DNA of 64,000 nt from Halothermothrix sp. (GCA_016841825.1 JAENYK010000004.1:62001-126000); one strand, 5' to 3'; shown: positions 35,514-47,291, counted from the first letter of the stretch. Notes: generated by a model not told the origin, from the sequence alone. Numbers and translations: made by a program.

Positions 35514-35707
35514 AACCCGACTCCTTTCCAAAACCGGATAATCATCTTTCTCCTGTCTTCTTTTTATAAACAATACTTACTAGTTCTATACCAGCAAAAT
35601 AAAACCTCTCTCAAAACATATTATATGCAAAGTTGTCTTAATAAAAAATAAAATCCCATACTCTGCATATACTATTTACACAATATCTGCGTATGGGAGG
35701 GGATTTT

Positions 35708-35899
35708 ATGTCCAAAATCTTAGTATCTGTGTTGGTTCATTTCTTTCTTGCCATGATCTGCTGGTATGTAATCAACAGTTTACAGATCAAAAGCGTATCA
35801 ATGATGCTAATCATCTCAGTTACTGCCTTGGCCTTTATTGCATTTGTTGGGAATTTCATCATATCCAAATTAGATAGTGAACGACTATTTGACAAATGA
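35708..35899 (+). CDS. Small two-helix membrane protein
   Basis: A 63-residue protein with two hydrophobic helices (LVSVLVHFFLAMICWYVI and MMLIISVTALAFIAFVGNFI) and a short charged tail (SKLDSERLFDK). GGGAGGGG precedes the ATG at 35708. The leader can fold so that CCCATAC (35655-35661) pairs with GTATGGG (35691-35697), partly covering that ribosome-binding site. No family is recognised. It resembles small membrane proteins of DUF2651-type in form only. Confidence 0.6.
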   Translation: MSKILVSVLVHFFLAMICWYVINSLQIKSVSMMLIISVTALAFIAFVGNFIISKLDSERLFDK

Positions 35900-35917
35900 A
35901 ATATCAACTCTTCTGCT

Positions 35918-37299
35918 CTAATTGAGTCTATTGACCTTCCTCTTTCCAACTATGAACACTCCTATCAACGCCAAAACAAGTTCCGCCACCAGGGCTGGAA
36001 AGACAGGATCAATTCCCTTATCTCCAAAGATAAACCACAATATACTAGTTCCTGCCCCGACTACCAACAGACCAAAACCTAACCAGGGCTTAATCCATCT
36101 ATTAAAGAAGAGTGCACCCATTAATGGCATAAAGATAGCCGCTCCCCTGAGACCCATGGACAAATATGTAAGTTCATTCATCAAAACCTTTTGTTCACCA
36201 AGCAGTGCGTAAACTGACAACCCAATAATCATTATAATGGTTATTCGGGTAACCCAGAGCTTCCTCTTTTCCGATGCCCGGGGATGCACCATTCTGACAT
36301 ACAGATCATTACTAATAACTGTGCTAATCCCCAAAGTCAGCCCGGCACCTCCACCAACTACTGACAATAACAATCCTGCAAACATCACCCCACCAACCCA
36401 GGGCGGTAGGTAAACATTGGCAAAGCCTGGGCAGAAGCAATATCCGGATGATGTAGTCTCATATAGATTCCAACCAGAAAACCCATCAACCCCACAGGAA
36501 TTATCAAAAAACCTGCTAAAAAAGCTCCATTCCTGGAAGTTTTGACATCTTTCCCTGAAAAGATAGCCTGCAGATAAGTCTGAGTTGAAAGTACTCCGAT
36601 TATCAAAGATATCCCTCCGGCTAACTCTTTACCAACTCCCCGTCCAACAGGATTCAAACCTCCCCCAACTTTTACCATCTCCACCATTCCCCCAAAACCA
36701 CCAGCGGCAATCATCACAAATCCGATAGAGATAAAAATTAACGAGTAGATCAGAGCAGTTTTGAACAACCCAATCCAACTACCGCTCCAGATTCCCCCAA
36801 ATATTATATAAAAGATCATAATCAGTCCAGCACCTGCTGTCAACAAGTTAGGTGTAATCCGGGTCATCGTCTCCAAAAGAGACCTGGCCGCCAGCAAATT
36901 TGAAGCTACATTTATAGCCATTCCGGCAACCACAAAAAGTGAAGCCAGAGGAATAATCTTCTCCCCATATCTTCTTCCGAGAATCTCAGAGACAGTGTTA
37001 TAAGGAACATCTTTCAATAATCTGGATAACACTCCTAAAACTAATACTGCACTACCCAAAATCAGAGTAAACCAGAATGCACTAATGCCATAGAGAAATC
37101 CCAACTGAGTTGTTCCGATAGTTGCAACTCCACCAATCAAAGTACCAGTCAAAATTCCCGTTACCGTTAAAGCACCTGCCTGATGATTCCCGACCATAAA
37201 GTCACTACTATTTTTGACCCTTCTCGTACTCAACCAGCCCAAAATAATTATAATACCTAATGTGATAAATAATGAGCTTAGATGAATCAATGTGAGCAT
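35918..37299 (-). pseudogene. Sodium:solute symporter family gene, frameshifted
   Basis: Two adjoining frames together make one SSS-family transporter. The first (36385-37299) gives about ten membrane segments with the family stretch GNHQAGALTVTGILTGTLIGG and ends abnormally after SAQALPMF. The second (35918-36388) begins FAGLLLSVVGGGAGLTLGIS, the normal continuation. Around 36410 the sequence resumes in another frame as LPPWVGGVMFAG, so a small deletion that is not a multiple of three (about ten bases compared with the usual spacing) removed the link. The full protein would be about 460 residues. Either it is a recent pseudogene or there is a sequencing error. GGGAGG precedes the ATG at 37299. 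Confidence 0.82.
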
Positions 37300-37520
37300 C
37301 TTCAAACCTCCCAAATATCAATAAATCTCTCAGCCATAGTCTTCATTCATACCAGGAGAATTATACACATTGCCCCAAAGGACAACCTTACCATACAATG
37401 ATTGATTTATCCTTACTAACCATAGTTTAATTCTTCCCAGTTCCTGCTCTTATTCTGTATTTTCTACCTAAATTCCTGCCTCATCCTAATTCTCTTTTTT
37501 TCCGACTCAATATGATAACT
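37300..37520. other. Intergenic region between the symporter and the M23 gene
   Basis: No gene seen; probably contains the symporter promoter. The remainder to the M23 stop holds a terminator (37521-37553). Confidence 0.4.
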
Positions 37521-37553
37521 AAAAGCTGAAGGGGAACGTAGCCTTCAGCTTTT
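37521..37553 (-). terminator. Terminator of the M23 peptidase gene
   Basis: AAAAGCTGAAGG / CCTTCAGCTTTT, perfect 12-bp stem. Confidence 0.75.
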
Positions 37554-37622
37554 AACCAAATATTTGTAATTTATTAAGTTTAAATTTATATCATCCACAT
37601 AAGTTGCTACCATACATACCCT

Positions 37623-38519
37623 TTAGGGGATTACTATCTCTGCATCATGTATCAGATCTCTACCGACAAAGTAATCAGGATTTAAGTATGCGCTGCCAAT
37701 CCTCATTACCCAATGCAGATGACTTCCTGTTGAAAATCCAGTACTCCCCATCTTTCCAATGAGTTGTCCTTTCTGAACAACATCCCCTGCCTGCACCAAC
37801 AGCTCACTTTGATGAGCATAACTGGAAAAAACTCCCCCACCATGATCGATAATAGTAGTGTTACCAGTTACCAACAGGTTTTCTGCCAATCGTACAATAC
37901 CATTATTAACTGCATAAATAGGAGTGCCTGCTGCATTAGCTATATCCAGCCCAGAATGCCGATTATTTACCTTTCCATTCACATATCTAGTAAACCCATA
38001 ACCTGTGGTCACATGACCTTCAACAGGGCGAATGAAAGGTTCGCTCCACAAAGGTACTGGTTCACTTTGACTATAAGCCTGGGCAATCAGCTCATTATCT
38101 GCCTCCTTGCGTTGAATAATCTCCTGATCAGCTTCAGTAGGCTGCACAATCTTCTGCTGCTCTTCAGTAACTGTCAGATAACTCTCTTTAAAATTACCTT
38201 TAGTTATGTTAATAGTTTGTGAAATCTCAGTTCCATTGACAAATTTAATGTTTATTGGATATTCACCGGGTTCTGTCCAATAGGATATACCAAAAAAGAC
38301 TAGCCAACCATTTTGATATTTACTAAATTTCAAACTTTGATCCAAAAAAGTCCCTTCAGGTCGACTTGCAGCATTCTCTATCTTAACAATCAATGTCTGT
38401 CCCTGTGACAGGCTCGGTTGATTAATTTTTACCACAGGGTTATCTGCCATTTCACCAGTAGGACTGGTAAAAACCACCATAACTATCATTAACAAAGCCG
38501 TGACCAATTCACGCAGCAT
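37623..38519 (-). CDS. Exported M23-family peptidoglycan endopeptidase (LytM/Gly-Gly type)
   Basis: A 298-residue exported zinc peptidase. The N-terminal signal peptide is MLRELVTALLMIVMVVFTSP. A beta-sandwich-like N-terminal domain (about 30-120) is followed by a polar linker and then the M23 domain (about 175-285) with HSGLDIANAAGTPIYAV (zinc H and D), the LytM core GNTTIIDHGGGVFSSYAH, and SHLHWVMRIG (catalytic HxH). The ligands are complete, so it should cleave peptidoglycan cross-links. GGAGGTG precedes the ATG. No LysM or SPOR domain is present. A role in growth or sporulation-related wall remodelling is possible. Confidence 0.9.
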   Translation of the reverse strand: MLRELVTALLMIVMVVFTSPTGEMADNPVVKINQPSLSQGQTLIVKIENAASRPEGTFLDQSLKFSKYQNGWLVFFGISYWTEPGEYPINIKFVNGTEISQTINITKGNFKESYLTVTEEQQKIVQPTEADQEIIQRKEADNELIAQAYSQSEPVPLWSEPFIRPVEGHVTTGYGFTRYVNGKVNNRHSGLDIANAAGTPIYAVNNGIVRLAENLLVTGNTTIIDHGGGVFSSYAHQSELLVQAGDVVQKGQLIGKMGSTGFSTGSHLHWVMRIGSAYLNPDYFVGRDLIHDAEIVIP

Positions 38520-38709
38520 TCTTAATCACCTCCATTTAATAAATACCAATTCGCCGACAGGGAGAGAATTCCCTCCAGTACTCTACTGGTAAATAATAGA
38601 TTTTAATAGCTCAGAGTTATTAACGATAATTATTTCTCCCTAAATCCATGAATTATTTTGATTGAATTTGAAAAGCCTAACTAACAAAAGAACAAAGGAG
38701 TTGATCTAG

Positions 38710-38889
38710 TTGCAAGCTAACAGAGCACAGGAGATCTTGAATTCATCTCAGGAGATTGAAGTAACCTATCAGGGAACACCTATCTGGATCACCAATGTAG
38801 ATACAACAAACAATAAAGCCCAGGTCAAGATGCCCAGTACATCAAATAATCTTGTTGAAGTATCTGTAAATGACCTTATAGAACTATAA
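38710..38889 (+). CDS. sspH: H-type small acid-soluble spore protein
   Basis: A 59-residue protein starting at TTG, with AAAGGAG nine bases upstream. It begins MQANRAQEILNSSQEIEVTY, continues through QGTPIWITNVDTTNNKAQV and ends VEVSVNDLIEL. This is the SspH pattern: an N-terminal xxxRAxEIL-SS--I-VTY-G-PVWI, then a short strand region ending in V-VxxLxE. SspH proteins are packed in the forespore core. The gene is monocistronic, ending in a very long hairpin terminator. Sigma-G dependence is expected from the family, but I could not place a convincing promoter. Confidence 0.88.
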   Translation: MQANRAQEILNSSQEIEVTYQGTPIWITNVDTTNNKAQVKMPSTSNNLVEVSVNDLIEL

Positions 38890-38909
38890 CAAAAAATCAT
38901 AAATCCAAT

Positions 38910-38984
38910 AAACAGCCACCGGAAAATATGTGTTAATAGGTTACCCTACTAAATCTATTAACACATATTTCCCGGTGGCTGTTT
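38910..38984 (+). terminator. Long hairpin terminator of sspH
   Basis: Arms AAACAGCCACCGG plus AAATATGTGTTAATAG pair with CTATTAACACATATTT plus CCGGTGGCTGTTT, about 29 bp of stem around a 15-base loop, then TGTTTATTTC. Unusually long for an intrinsic terminator. Confidence 0.8.
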
Positions 38985-38995
38985 GTTTATTTCTA

Positions 38996-39110
38996 GTGAA
39001 CTCGTTCAGCAAAAGCTGAACCTCGCAGCTTCAGATGGGGATTCAACCCTATCTGAAGTAGAACAGGGCGATTCCCACTTATAAAAGTGGGAATCATAGA
39101 ACCTAGATAC
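38996..39110. repeat. Interspersed structured repeat, copy B
   Basis: 115-bp copy starting GTGAACTCGTTCAGC and ending ATAGAACCTAGATAC. All three hairpins are present. The third reads TTCCCACTT...AAGTGGGAA where other copies have CTCCCACTT...AAGTGGGAG, a compensatory pair change. Confidence 0.88.
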
Positions 39111-39210
39111 GATAATTCAGTCAGAAGAAAAATATTTTCCCCTGATATTTGAGTATAATATATTACCTATTGGAATAACTATTATTGGAAAAAATAAGAG
39201 GAGGATTATT

Positions 39211-39750
39211 ATGCCAATAGATAGATTATTATTATGGGAATTGGTAGGAATTTTGGTAATCACTATTGTCGGCTCACTGCTTCACTTTTGTTTTGAATGG
39301 AGTGGTCATTGGCAGCCAGCAGCCCTATTCTGTGCAGTAAATGAAAGTGTCTGGGAACATATGAAGATTGCTTTTTGGCCTGCCTTTATTTATGCACTCG
39401 GTGAGTTTTTATTGCTAGCTCATCGCCCCGATAACTTCTGGTTTGCCAAAACCTTTAGTTTTTACTTTCTCTCTCTAGCCATTCCGATTTTTTACTACCT
39501 GTACACAGCAATTCTTGGCAAACATATACTGTTTCTCGACATTCTAATTTTTGTCATTGCCATAGCCCTGGCTCAATGGATCAGTTATCAAATTATGAAA
39601 AATAGTATTATTCCTCCAGAAAATCTGACCACTGCTGTTTTATTAATTAGCATCGTTATGGTCTATTCACTATTTACTTATTATCCACCACATCTGGAGA
39701 TATTCAAAGACCCAGTGACTAATACCTATGGAGTGAACTCGTTCAACTAA
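39211..39750 (+). CDS. DUF6512-like integral membrane protein
   Basis: A 179-residue membrane protein with about six hydrophobic helices. The stretches SLLHFCFEWSGHWQP and NESVWEHMKIAFWPAF carry the conserved polar residues I associate with DUF6512 (H, W, N-E-S-x-W-E-H). The function is unknown. The C-terminus FKDPVTNTYG is family-like, but the last five residues (VNSFN) and the stop codon come from repeat copy C, which begins at 39733. AGGAGG precedes the ATG. Confidence 0.75.
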   Translation: MPIDRLLLWELVGILVITIVGSLLHFCFEWSGHWQPAALFCAVNESVWEHMKIAFWPAFIYALGEFLLLAHRPDNFWFAKTFSFYFLSLAIPIFYYLYTAILGKHILFLDILIFVIAIALAQWISYQIMKNSIIPPENLTTAVLLISIVMVYSLFTYYPPHLEIFKDPVTNTYGVNSFN

Positions 39751-39848
39751 AGCTAAACCCCGGGACTTCAGATGGGGATTCAACCCCACCTGAAGTAAAA
39801 CGAGGCAGCTCCCACTTATAGAAGTGGGAGTCATAGAACTTAGATATA
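39733..39848. repeat. Interspersed structured repeat, copy C
   Basis: 116-bp copy starting GTGAACTCGTTCAAC and ending ATAGAACTTAGATATA. Its first 18 bases form the 3' end of the DUF6512-like gene, including the TAA stop. All three hairpins are present, the first with two mismatches. Confidence 0.88.
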
Positions 39849-39862
39849 AGCTTAACAGCAAA

Positions 39863-39895
39863 AAACAGCCCAACAGATTCTTAGCTGGGCTGTTT
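39863..39895. terminator. Terminator
   Basis: AAACAGCCCA / TGGGCTGTTT, perfect 10-bp stem between the convergent DUF6512-like and TPR genes. Confidence 0.75.
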
Positions 39896-39980
39896 CTAAT
39901 TTAATTAACCCTCTCCAACCGTCGGAATCAGAGGAACACCCGACTGAAGTATCATCTGTCAAGCAGATAATTCTAAAAAC

Positions 39981-41096
39981 TTAACTAATCTGACCGACGA
40001 TCTTCTTTAAGTTAAATTTGCCATTCTGTCTTAATCCCTTAACTAATTCAGTGGTCTCATTAAAATTCATCTCCTCTTCAGGTTGACAATATTTTTGGAA
40101 GTATGAATACACTTCATTCCAGTGGTCTTCCATTCGGTATTTCTTATAAATCTTCAAACTCTCCTTCAAAAACAACAACATATTTTTGCGATCATTCTTC
40201 TCTTGAGAATACTGGCCCATCAGAAAGAATAGTTGGGACAGTTGTTTTTCTTTCCCCAGATTAAACCGATAAGCCAACCCTTCTAACAAAAGTTCAATCG
40301 CTTCTTTGCATAATCTCCTACTCTTCTCCAGATCAACTTTCAGATAAATCTTACCTAATTGATATAGAGTACCGGGCAACTTATCTGTATTATATTTGCG
40401 TTGAATCTGACAACTATATGTAAAAGCACTAATCGCTCGCTGTTCATCTCCCAGTTTGTAGTGCAGATAACCCAGATCATCCAGAACCAGTCCAACCTGA
40501 AGCTCTTCTTTTAAATGCCGCCATTTAGGCAGGGTTTGGTAATAGTTCTCTTTCGCTTTATTTAATTCACCCATCTGTAAATACATCTGAGCTAACGCTT
40601 GCATACTTAAGGTCTCTTGATAGATAAAGCCACTAGATCTAGCTTTCATCATACCTTCTTCCAGATAAAATCTGGCCAGATCTTCTTTATCTAACCCGCG
40701 CAAACACACCCCAAGCTGATAATAAATCTGACATTTAAGTTGAATCTCTTCATCCCTATCCTCAAATATTAAAGATAATGCTTCCTCAAACTTCTCTCTG
40801 GCCTTGAGTAATTTTCCCTCCTCAATCAACAAGATCCCCTGATAATAATAAGAAAGTGACAGATCTAAAGAATCTTTTACATCATTAAAATATTTCATTG
40901 CCTTTTCCAACGCATCATAAGCCAGTGGATAATTTTTAATCTTCTGGTATATCTGACTCTGGTTCAAATATAACCTACCAATAAGTTGTGGATTAGATTT
41001 GTGTTCCAAATGCCGATATAATAAAGTTTTGATTTTTGATAAATTTCCCACATCTGGATCATCAGCAAATTCTAACCGATACGCATCCCATCTCAT
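39981..41096 (-). CDS. TPR-repeat protein
   Basis: A 371-residue cytosolic protein made of about eight tetratricopeptide repeats. Examples are NYPLAYDALEKAMKYFNDV, LDKEDLARFYLEEGMMKA, GELNKAKENYYQTLPKW and GDEQRAISAFTYSCQ. There is no HTH, signal peptide or catalytic motif. The start at 41096 (MRWDAYRLEF) follows GGGGAGG. TPR proteins of this form occur as Rap-like regulators or as scaffold proteins. It shares the general style of the TPR protein at 57126 but I see no close sequence match. The role is unknown. Confidence 0.75.
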   Translation of the reverse strand: MRWDAYRLEFADDPDVGNLSKIKTLLYRHLEHKSNPQLIGRLYLNQSQIYQKIKNYPLAYDALEKAMKYFNDVKDSLDLSLSYYYQGILLIEEGKLLKAREKFEEALSLIFEDRDEEIQLKCQIYYQLGVCLRGLDKEDLARFYLEEGMMKARSSGFIYQETLSMQALAQMYLQMGELNKAKENYYQTLPKWRHLKEELQVGLVLDDLGYLHYKLGDEQRAISAFTYSCQIQRKYNTDKLPGTLYQLGKIYLKVDLEKSRRLCKEAIELLLEGLAYRFNLGKEKQLSQLFFLMGQYSQEKNDRKNMLLFLKESLKIYKKYRMEDHWNEVYSYFQKYCQPEEEMNFNETTELVKGLRQNGKFNLKKIVGQIS

Positions 41097-41451
41097 CTGT
41101 GTGACCTCCCCTATATTCTCTCTATACAATCATAATATTAAATATATTTTTTTGGTTTCCTGCATGAATATAGAAATAATTTTATGAGCTTTCTACTTTT
41201 TTGACAATAGACAAAGAATTCAATTCTATATCCCTTTCCAGAGTATAAGAATTTATAAAACTTTAACTGAAGGTTAATTTACATCCTATTACCTTAGCCC
41301 TTAACGAAAAACTTTTAAAAAATTTCCCAGGACATGTTTAAACACATCCTGGAGAGGTGATACTTATATCAGAGACATTGACCAGGCTGGCAGTTTTCCT
41401 ACCGAATAAATTGCTAGTTTGGTGAATATAAATTTATAAGAGGTGAGTAAA
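41097..41451. other. Divergent intergenic region
   Basis: Separates the TPR gene from the plus-strand hypothetical. It contains an imperfect palindrome CCAGGACATGTTT / AAACACATCCTGG (41328-41353). A GGAGAGGTG further on has no convincing coding frame after it. No gene seen. Confidence 0.4.
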
Positions 41452-41829
41452 ATGATTATAACCAAAACTTTCGATGAGGTTTTTGACCAACTATATTATT
41501 CATTCAAAGGAAAGTGGATTCAAATACAGATCAAAAAAGAAGGACTTATCTTATCTGATTTCACCGTATGTGTTACAGACCTGGAGATACGTCCATTAGA
41601 AGACAGAACACTACTTAAAAAGATGGGCTTATCCCGTAAAGATAAACTTGGCTCAATGGTTATCAAAGGGACTAATACTCCGGGTGGAAAGGTTATTGAC
41701 TGTCTGAATATCCCCTTTAAGCTGGGATTTGATACAGTTAATGCCCGTTTTACCAAAGCCAATGTTTCAATTGGAACCTGCGGTTTTGAATTTAAGATTA
41801 AGCAAGTCTCTAGAGCAAAGATCTCCTAA
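41452..41829 (+). CDS. Hypothetical protein
   Basis: A 125-residue soluble protein, predicted mostly beta-strand (IQIQIKKEGLILSDFTVCVT, GSMVIKGTNTPGGKVIDCLNI). It has no membrane segment or known motif. GAGGTGA supports the ATG at 41452; the GTG at 41443 overlaps that site. I do not recognise a family. Single gene with a strong terminator. Confidence 0.6.
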   Translation: MIITKTFDEVFDQLYYSFKGKWIQIQIKKEGLILSDFTVCVTDLEIRPLEDRTLLKKMGLSRKDKLGSMVIKGTNTPGGKVIDCLNIPFKLGFDTVNARFTKANVSIGTCGFEFKIKQVSRAKIS

Positions 41830-41903
41830 ATAACTTTAGTGCATACTCCACGTTTACAATATATCTCATTTTTCGCCTCCTTTTGGATAAATAAAATTAA
41901 CAC

Positions 41904-41945
41904 ATGAAAAATCCCACCATTTTTTGTAATGGTGGGATTTTTCAT
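41904..41945. terminator. Bidirectional terminator
   Basis: Perfect 18-bp stem ATGAAAAATCCCACCATT / AATGGTGGGATTTTTCAT with a 6-nt loop, between convergent genes. Confidence 0.9.
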
Positions 41946-41962
41946 CAAATTTAAAGCTTAAA

Positions 41963-42448
41963 CTAATCCTGTATATCTTCAAAATCCACATCTATGGACC
42001 CATTTCCACCATTACTTTTATGCTTTTGATCATGACTTCTGGATTGGTCACGATATTCTCCATAACTGACATGGAACTTACCACGATCAATCCACTGCTT
42101 AATTCGATTTTTAGCTATCCGGGCTACCATATGACGGGAAACAGGTATAATCAGCAGGAATCCTGCAGTATCAGTCAACAATCCAGGTGTTAACAGCATG
42201 ACCGCTCCGACCAAAATTAACAGACCTTCAATCAAATGGTCTGCCGGAATTTGACCATTTTCCAGGGTTTTTTTCACCTCTTTAAATAGTTGAAATCCAT
42301 ATTGTCTTGCTAAAGATATACCTATAATCCCTGTCCCGGCAACCAGAATAATCGTCGGTAACACGCCTAAATATTCCCCAATTTTGATCAATAAAGCCAG
42401 TTCAATCAATGGTACGATTGAAAAAATCAATATTAGTCGAAGAAACAC
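41963..42448 (-). CDS. FxsA family membrane protein
   Basis: A 161-residue protein with the FxsA pattern: N-terminal hydrophobic helix (ILIFSIVPLIELALLIKIG), YLGVLPTIILVAGTGIIGI, then LLILVGAVMLLTPGLLTDTAGFLLIIP, followed by a charged, probably cytosolic tail rich in H, D and S. FxsA of E. coli affects phage T7 exclusion when overproduced; the cellular role is unknown. The gene follows no operon partner and ends at the strong bidirectional terminator. Confidence 0.88.
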   Translation of the reverse strand: MFLRLILIFSIVPLIELALLIKIGEYLGVLPTIILVAGTGIIGISLARQYGFQLFKEVKKTLENGQIPADHLIEGLLILVGAVMLLTPGLLTDTAGFLLIIPVSRHMVARIAKNRIKQWIDRGKFHVSYGEYRDQSRSHDQKHKSNGGNGSIDVDFEDIQD

Positions 42449-42547
42449 AACTCACCCCTCCTTCCCAAACTAACCTTTTCATCCCATTTTATGCAGCTGT
42501 TCATTCAGATAGAATATTAGTTAATTTCTCAGATAGATGCAAAAGCA

Positions 42548-42571
42548 GCCCTCCCCGAATTAGAGGAGGGC
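42548..42571 (-). terminator. Terminator after pyk
   Basis: GCCCTCC / GGAGGGC stem followed by TGCTTTT on the minus strand; likely the end of the acc-pfk-pyk transcript. Confidence 0.75.
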
Positions 42572-42582
42572 AAAATAAAAAT

Positions 42583-44328
42583 TTATAGGACTCTAGCTTT
42601 ACCCTGGTAGATTTGACCACGGAGAGCGTCAACTGTTACAACAGAATTTTCCTCCAAAATTGATAGGGCATCTTCCACTCCTACGACAACCGGAATATTC
42701 TTATTTAATCCAACAATAGCTGCATGAGAAGTCAAACCGCCATGTTCAGTGATAATCGCACTTGCCTTTTCCATAGCAGGCAGCCATTCTTTGTCGGTCT
42801 CATATGTCACCAAAATATCGCCTGTTTTCATCTTCTCTTCAGCTTCAGCAGCGCTGGTAGCCAATACGACTTTTCCTGTTTTGGCTATCTTGCCAATCCC
42901 AGTACCTCTTAATAAGACTTTACCAGCTACATGAACCTTTAACAGATTAGTAGTACCACGTACTCCTACAGGGGTTCCGGCAGTGATAACAACCAGATCA
43001 CCGGACTGGATTAAACCTTTATTCAAAGCACTGGCAACAGAAACTTCAATCATTTCATCAGTATTATTTGACTCACCGACAATAATTGGGAATACACCAA
43101 AAGATAATAATAATTTTCGCAACACTGATTTTAATGGAGTCGCAGCAATGATCGGTGCCTGTGGACGATATTTGGATACCGCCCGTGCTGTATAACCTGA
43201 ACGCGTTGCAGTTAAGATCGCTGCCGCTTTTAACTCCAAAGCAATATTACAGGTAGCATGACTAATAGCATCAGTAGTATTAGCTTCAGGTGCATCGAAT
43301 TTAGCTAAAATCTCCCGAAAGCTCAGACAATCCTCGGTATTTTCAGCAATCTTGGCCATCATCTTAACAGCTTCCACTGGATAAGAACCGTTAGCCGTCT
43401 CACCAGAGAGCATGGTAGCATCTGTGCCATCAAAGATAGCATTAGCTACGTCACTGGCTTCTGCCCTGGTAGGACGTGGATTACGGATCATCGAATCCAA
43501 CATCTGAGTAGCAGTAATCACAGGTTTTCCTTCTTTATTACATTTGCGGATCATCATCTTCTGCTCAATTGGAACCTGTTCAGCAGGTATCTCCACACCT
43601 AAGTCCCCTCTGGCAACCATAATGCCATCAGAAACTTCAATAATTGCATCAATATTTTCTACACCCTCGGCATTTTCAATTTTGGAGATGATATGAATGT
43701 CTGCCCTGGCTTCTTCCAATACTTTGCGAATTTCCAATACATCTTCTGGTTTACGTACAAAAGACGCAGCGATAAAGTCCACTCCCTGCTCGATACCAAA
43801 TTTGAAGTCACTCAAATCTTTTTCAGTTACTGCAGGTAAGTTAACTTTAATCCCCGGCAAATTAACGCTTTTTCTAGAACTCAGCGGTCCACCATTCAGG
43901 ACTACTGTATGAATTTGATTATCACAAACCTTTTCTACAGACAGTTCAATCAGACCATCATCAATCAAAATCCTGGCGCCTACATGTAAATCTTCAGGCA
44001 GCTCTTTATATGTTACACTTACTCTTTCAATATCTCCCTCAATATCTTCAGTTGTCAAAATAAATTTCTGACCTTTCTGCAACTCTACCTTCTCTTTCAT
44101 CACGCCAATACGAATCTCTGGGCCTTTAGTATCTAGCATAATTGCTACATCTATCCCTGTTTCAGCTGAAGCCTGTCGGATATTGGCGATTCTGTTCCCA
44201 TGTTCCTCATGATTGCCGTGAGAGAAATTCAGGCGAGCTACATTCATTCCATTTTTCAACAACTCTTTCAAAATCTCAACAGATTCACTGGTTGGTCCTA
44301 TAGTACAAACAATCTTAGTCCTTCTCAT
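42583..44328 (-). CDS. pyk: Pyruvate kinase with C-terminal PEP-utilising-type domain
   Basis: Glycolytic enzyme converting PEP and ADP to pyruvate and ATP. The barrel holds [20 protein letters not shown], the active-site [14 protein letters not shown] and [10 protein letters not shown], and [19 protein letters not shown]. The C-terminal 100 residues carry an extra PEP-utilisers-type swivelling domain with [14 protein letters not shown], as in Bacillus-type pyruvate kinases (581 residues against about 475 for the short type). GGGAGGG supports the ATG at 44328. It is 18 bases after pfkA and cotranscribed with it. Confidence 0.96.
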   Translation of the reverse strand: MRRTKIVCTIGPTSESVEILKELLKNGMNVARLNFSHGNHEEHGNRIANIRQASAETGIDVAIMLDTKGPEIRIGVMKEKVELQKGQKFILTTEDIEGDIERVSVTYKELPEDLHVGARILIDDGLIELSVEKVCDNQIHTVVLNGGPLSSRKSVNLPGIKVNLPAVTEKDLSDFKFGIEQGVDFIAASFVRKPEDVLEIRKVLEEARADIHIISKIENAEGVENIDAIIEVSDGIMVARGDLGVEIPAEQVPIEQKMMIRKCNKEGKPVITATQMLDSMIRNPRPTRAEASDVANAIFDGTDATMLSGETANGSYPVEAVKMMAKIAENTEDCLSFREILAKFDAPEANTTDAISHATCNIALELKAAAILTATRSGYTARAVSKYRPQAPIIAATPLKSVLRKLLLSFGVFPIIVGESNNTDEMIEVSVASALNKGLIQSGDLVVITAGTPVGVRGTTNLLKVHVAGKVLLRGTGIGKIAKTGKVVLATSAAEAEEKMKTGDILVTYETDKEWLPAMEKASAIITEHGGLTSHAAIVGLNKNIPVVVGVEDALSILEENSVVTVDALRGQIYQGKARVL

Positions 44329-44346
44329 AAAATACCCTCCCAACAT

Positions 44347-46345
<1,999 letters not shown>

Positions 46346-46349
<4 letters not shown>

Positions 46350-47266
46350 CTAACTTCACCTACCATTCTGTGTATACGTAATATTCTGGATAGTTCGTCC
46401 TGCAGCTCATGACGATGAACAACCCGATCAACCATTCCATGCTCAAGTAAAAATTCTGCAGTTTGAAATCCCTCTGGTAACTCCTGACTAATCGTCTGCT
46501 TAATTACCCGGGGGCCAGCAAAAGCGATTAACGCTCCAGGTTCTGCAATATTTATATCACCCAACATAGCATAACTGGCAGTAACGCCGCCACTGGTCGG
46601 ATCTGTTAAGACAGAGATATATAATAGCCCCGCTTTCGCATATCTGGCAAGAGCCGCACTGGTTTTGGCCATTTGCATTAGAGATAACATCCCCTCCTGC
46701 ATCCTGGCACCTCCAGCTGTGGAAATAATCACCAAAGGCAAACGTTTGCTCGCGGCATATTCGATCAGAGAAGTTAACTTTTCCCCTACCGCAGATCCCA
46801 TACTACCTCCGGCGAAACCGAAATCCATAACTCCCAGGGCAACAGGAGTCCCACATAATTTACCTCTTCCAGTGATAACTGCATCCCGTAGATTAGTTTT
46901 TTTCTGATTTTTCTCCAACTGTTCTGCATATCCCTTAAAATTCAAAGGATTGGTTGAAGTAACCTCAGAAAAAAGTTCTATAAAAGAATCCTCATCCAGC
47001 AGAGAGTTTATTCGATCCCTGGCTGAAATTCTAAAATGATAATCACAGACAGGGCAGACCATCTGGTTTTCTGCCAGTTTTTTATTATAAATAATCTCCT
47101 GGCATGATTTACACTTTGTCCACAGATGATCTCCCTCTTTTTCTACCTTTACCCTTTCTCTTATCTCGGGAACTTTTTCGGTTTCATGCTCTGACCTATC
47201 AGAATATTGTGGATCGCGATTAACAGTAACATATTTATTTTTGCTTCTAAAAAGTTCTCTAAACAT
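46346..47266 (-). CDS. accD: Acetyl-CoA carboxylase carboxyltransferase subunit beta
   Basis: Partner of AccA, 306 residues. The N-terminal zinc ribbon has two CxxC pairs ([12 protein letters not shown] and [11 protein letters not shown]). The crotonase-like core has [28 protein letters not shown], and [19 protein letters not shown]. The first 25 residues are a polar lead. Operon order accD-accA-pfkA-pyk is common in Clostridia and Halanaerobiales. Confidence 0.96.
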
Positions 47267-47291
47267 ATCTAACCTCCCTTAGGGTCCTATC

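Noticed and set aside
39670-39873. A 67-residue minus-strand frame across repeat copy C, and a similar one across copy D (55219-55506)
   Set aside because: The shared part of the two frames is just the repeat read in one frame; no ribosome-binding site and no known protein pattern. Their likeness comes from the repeat, not from coding.
41328-41353. Palindrome in the divergent TPR/hypothetical spacer as an operator
   Set aside because: It has several mismatches and no clear promoter next to it.
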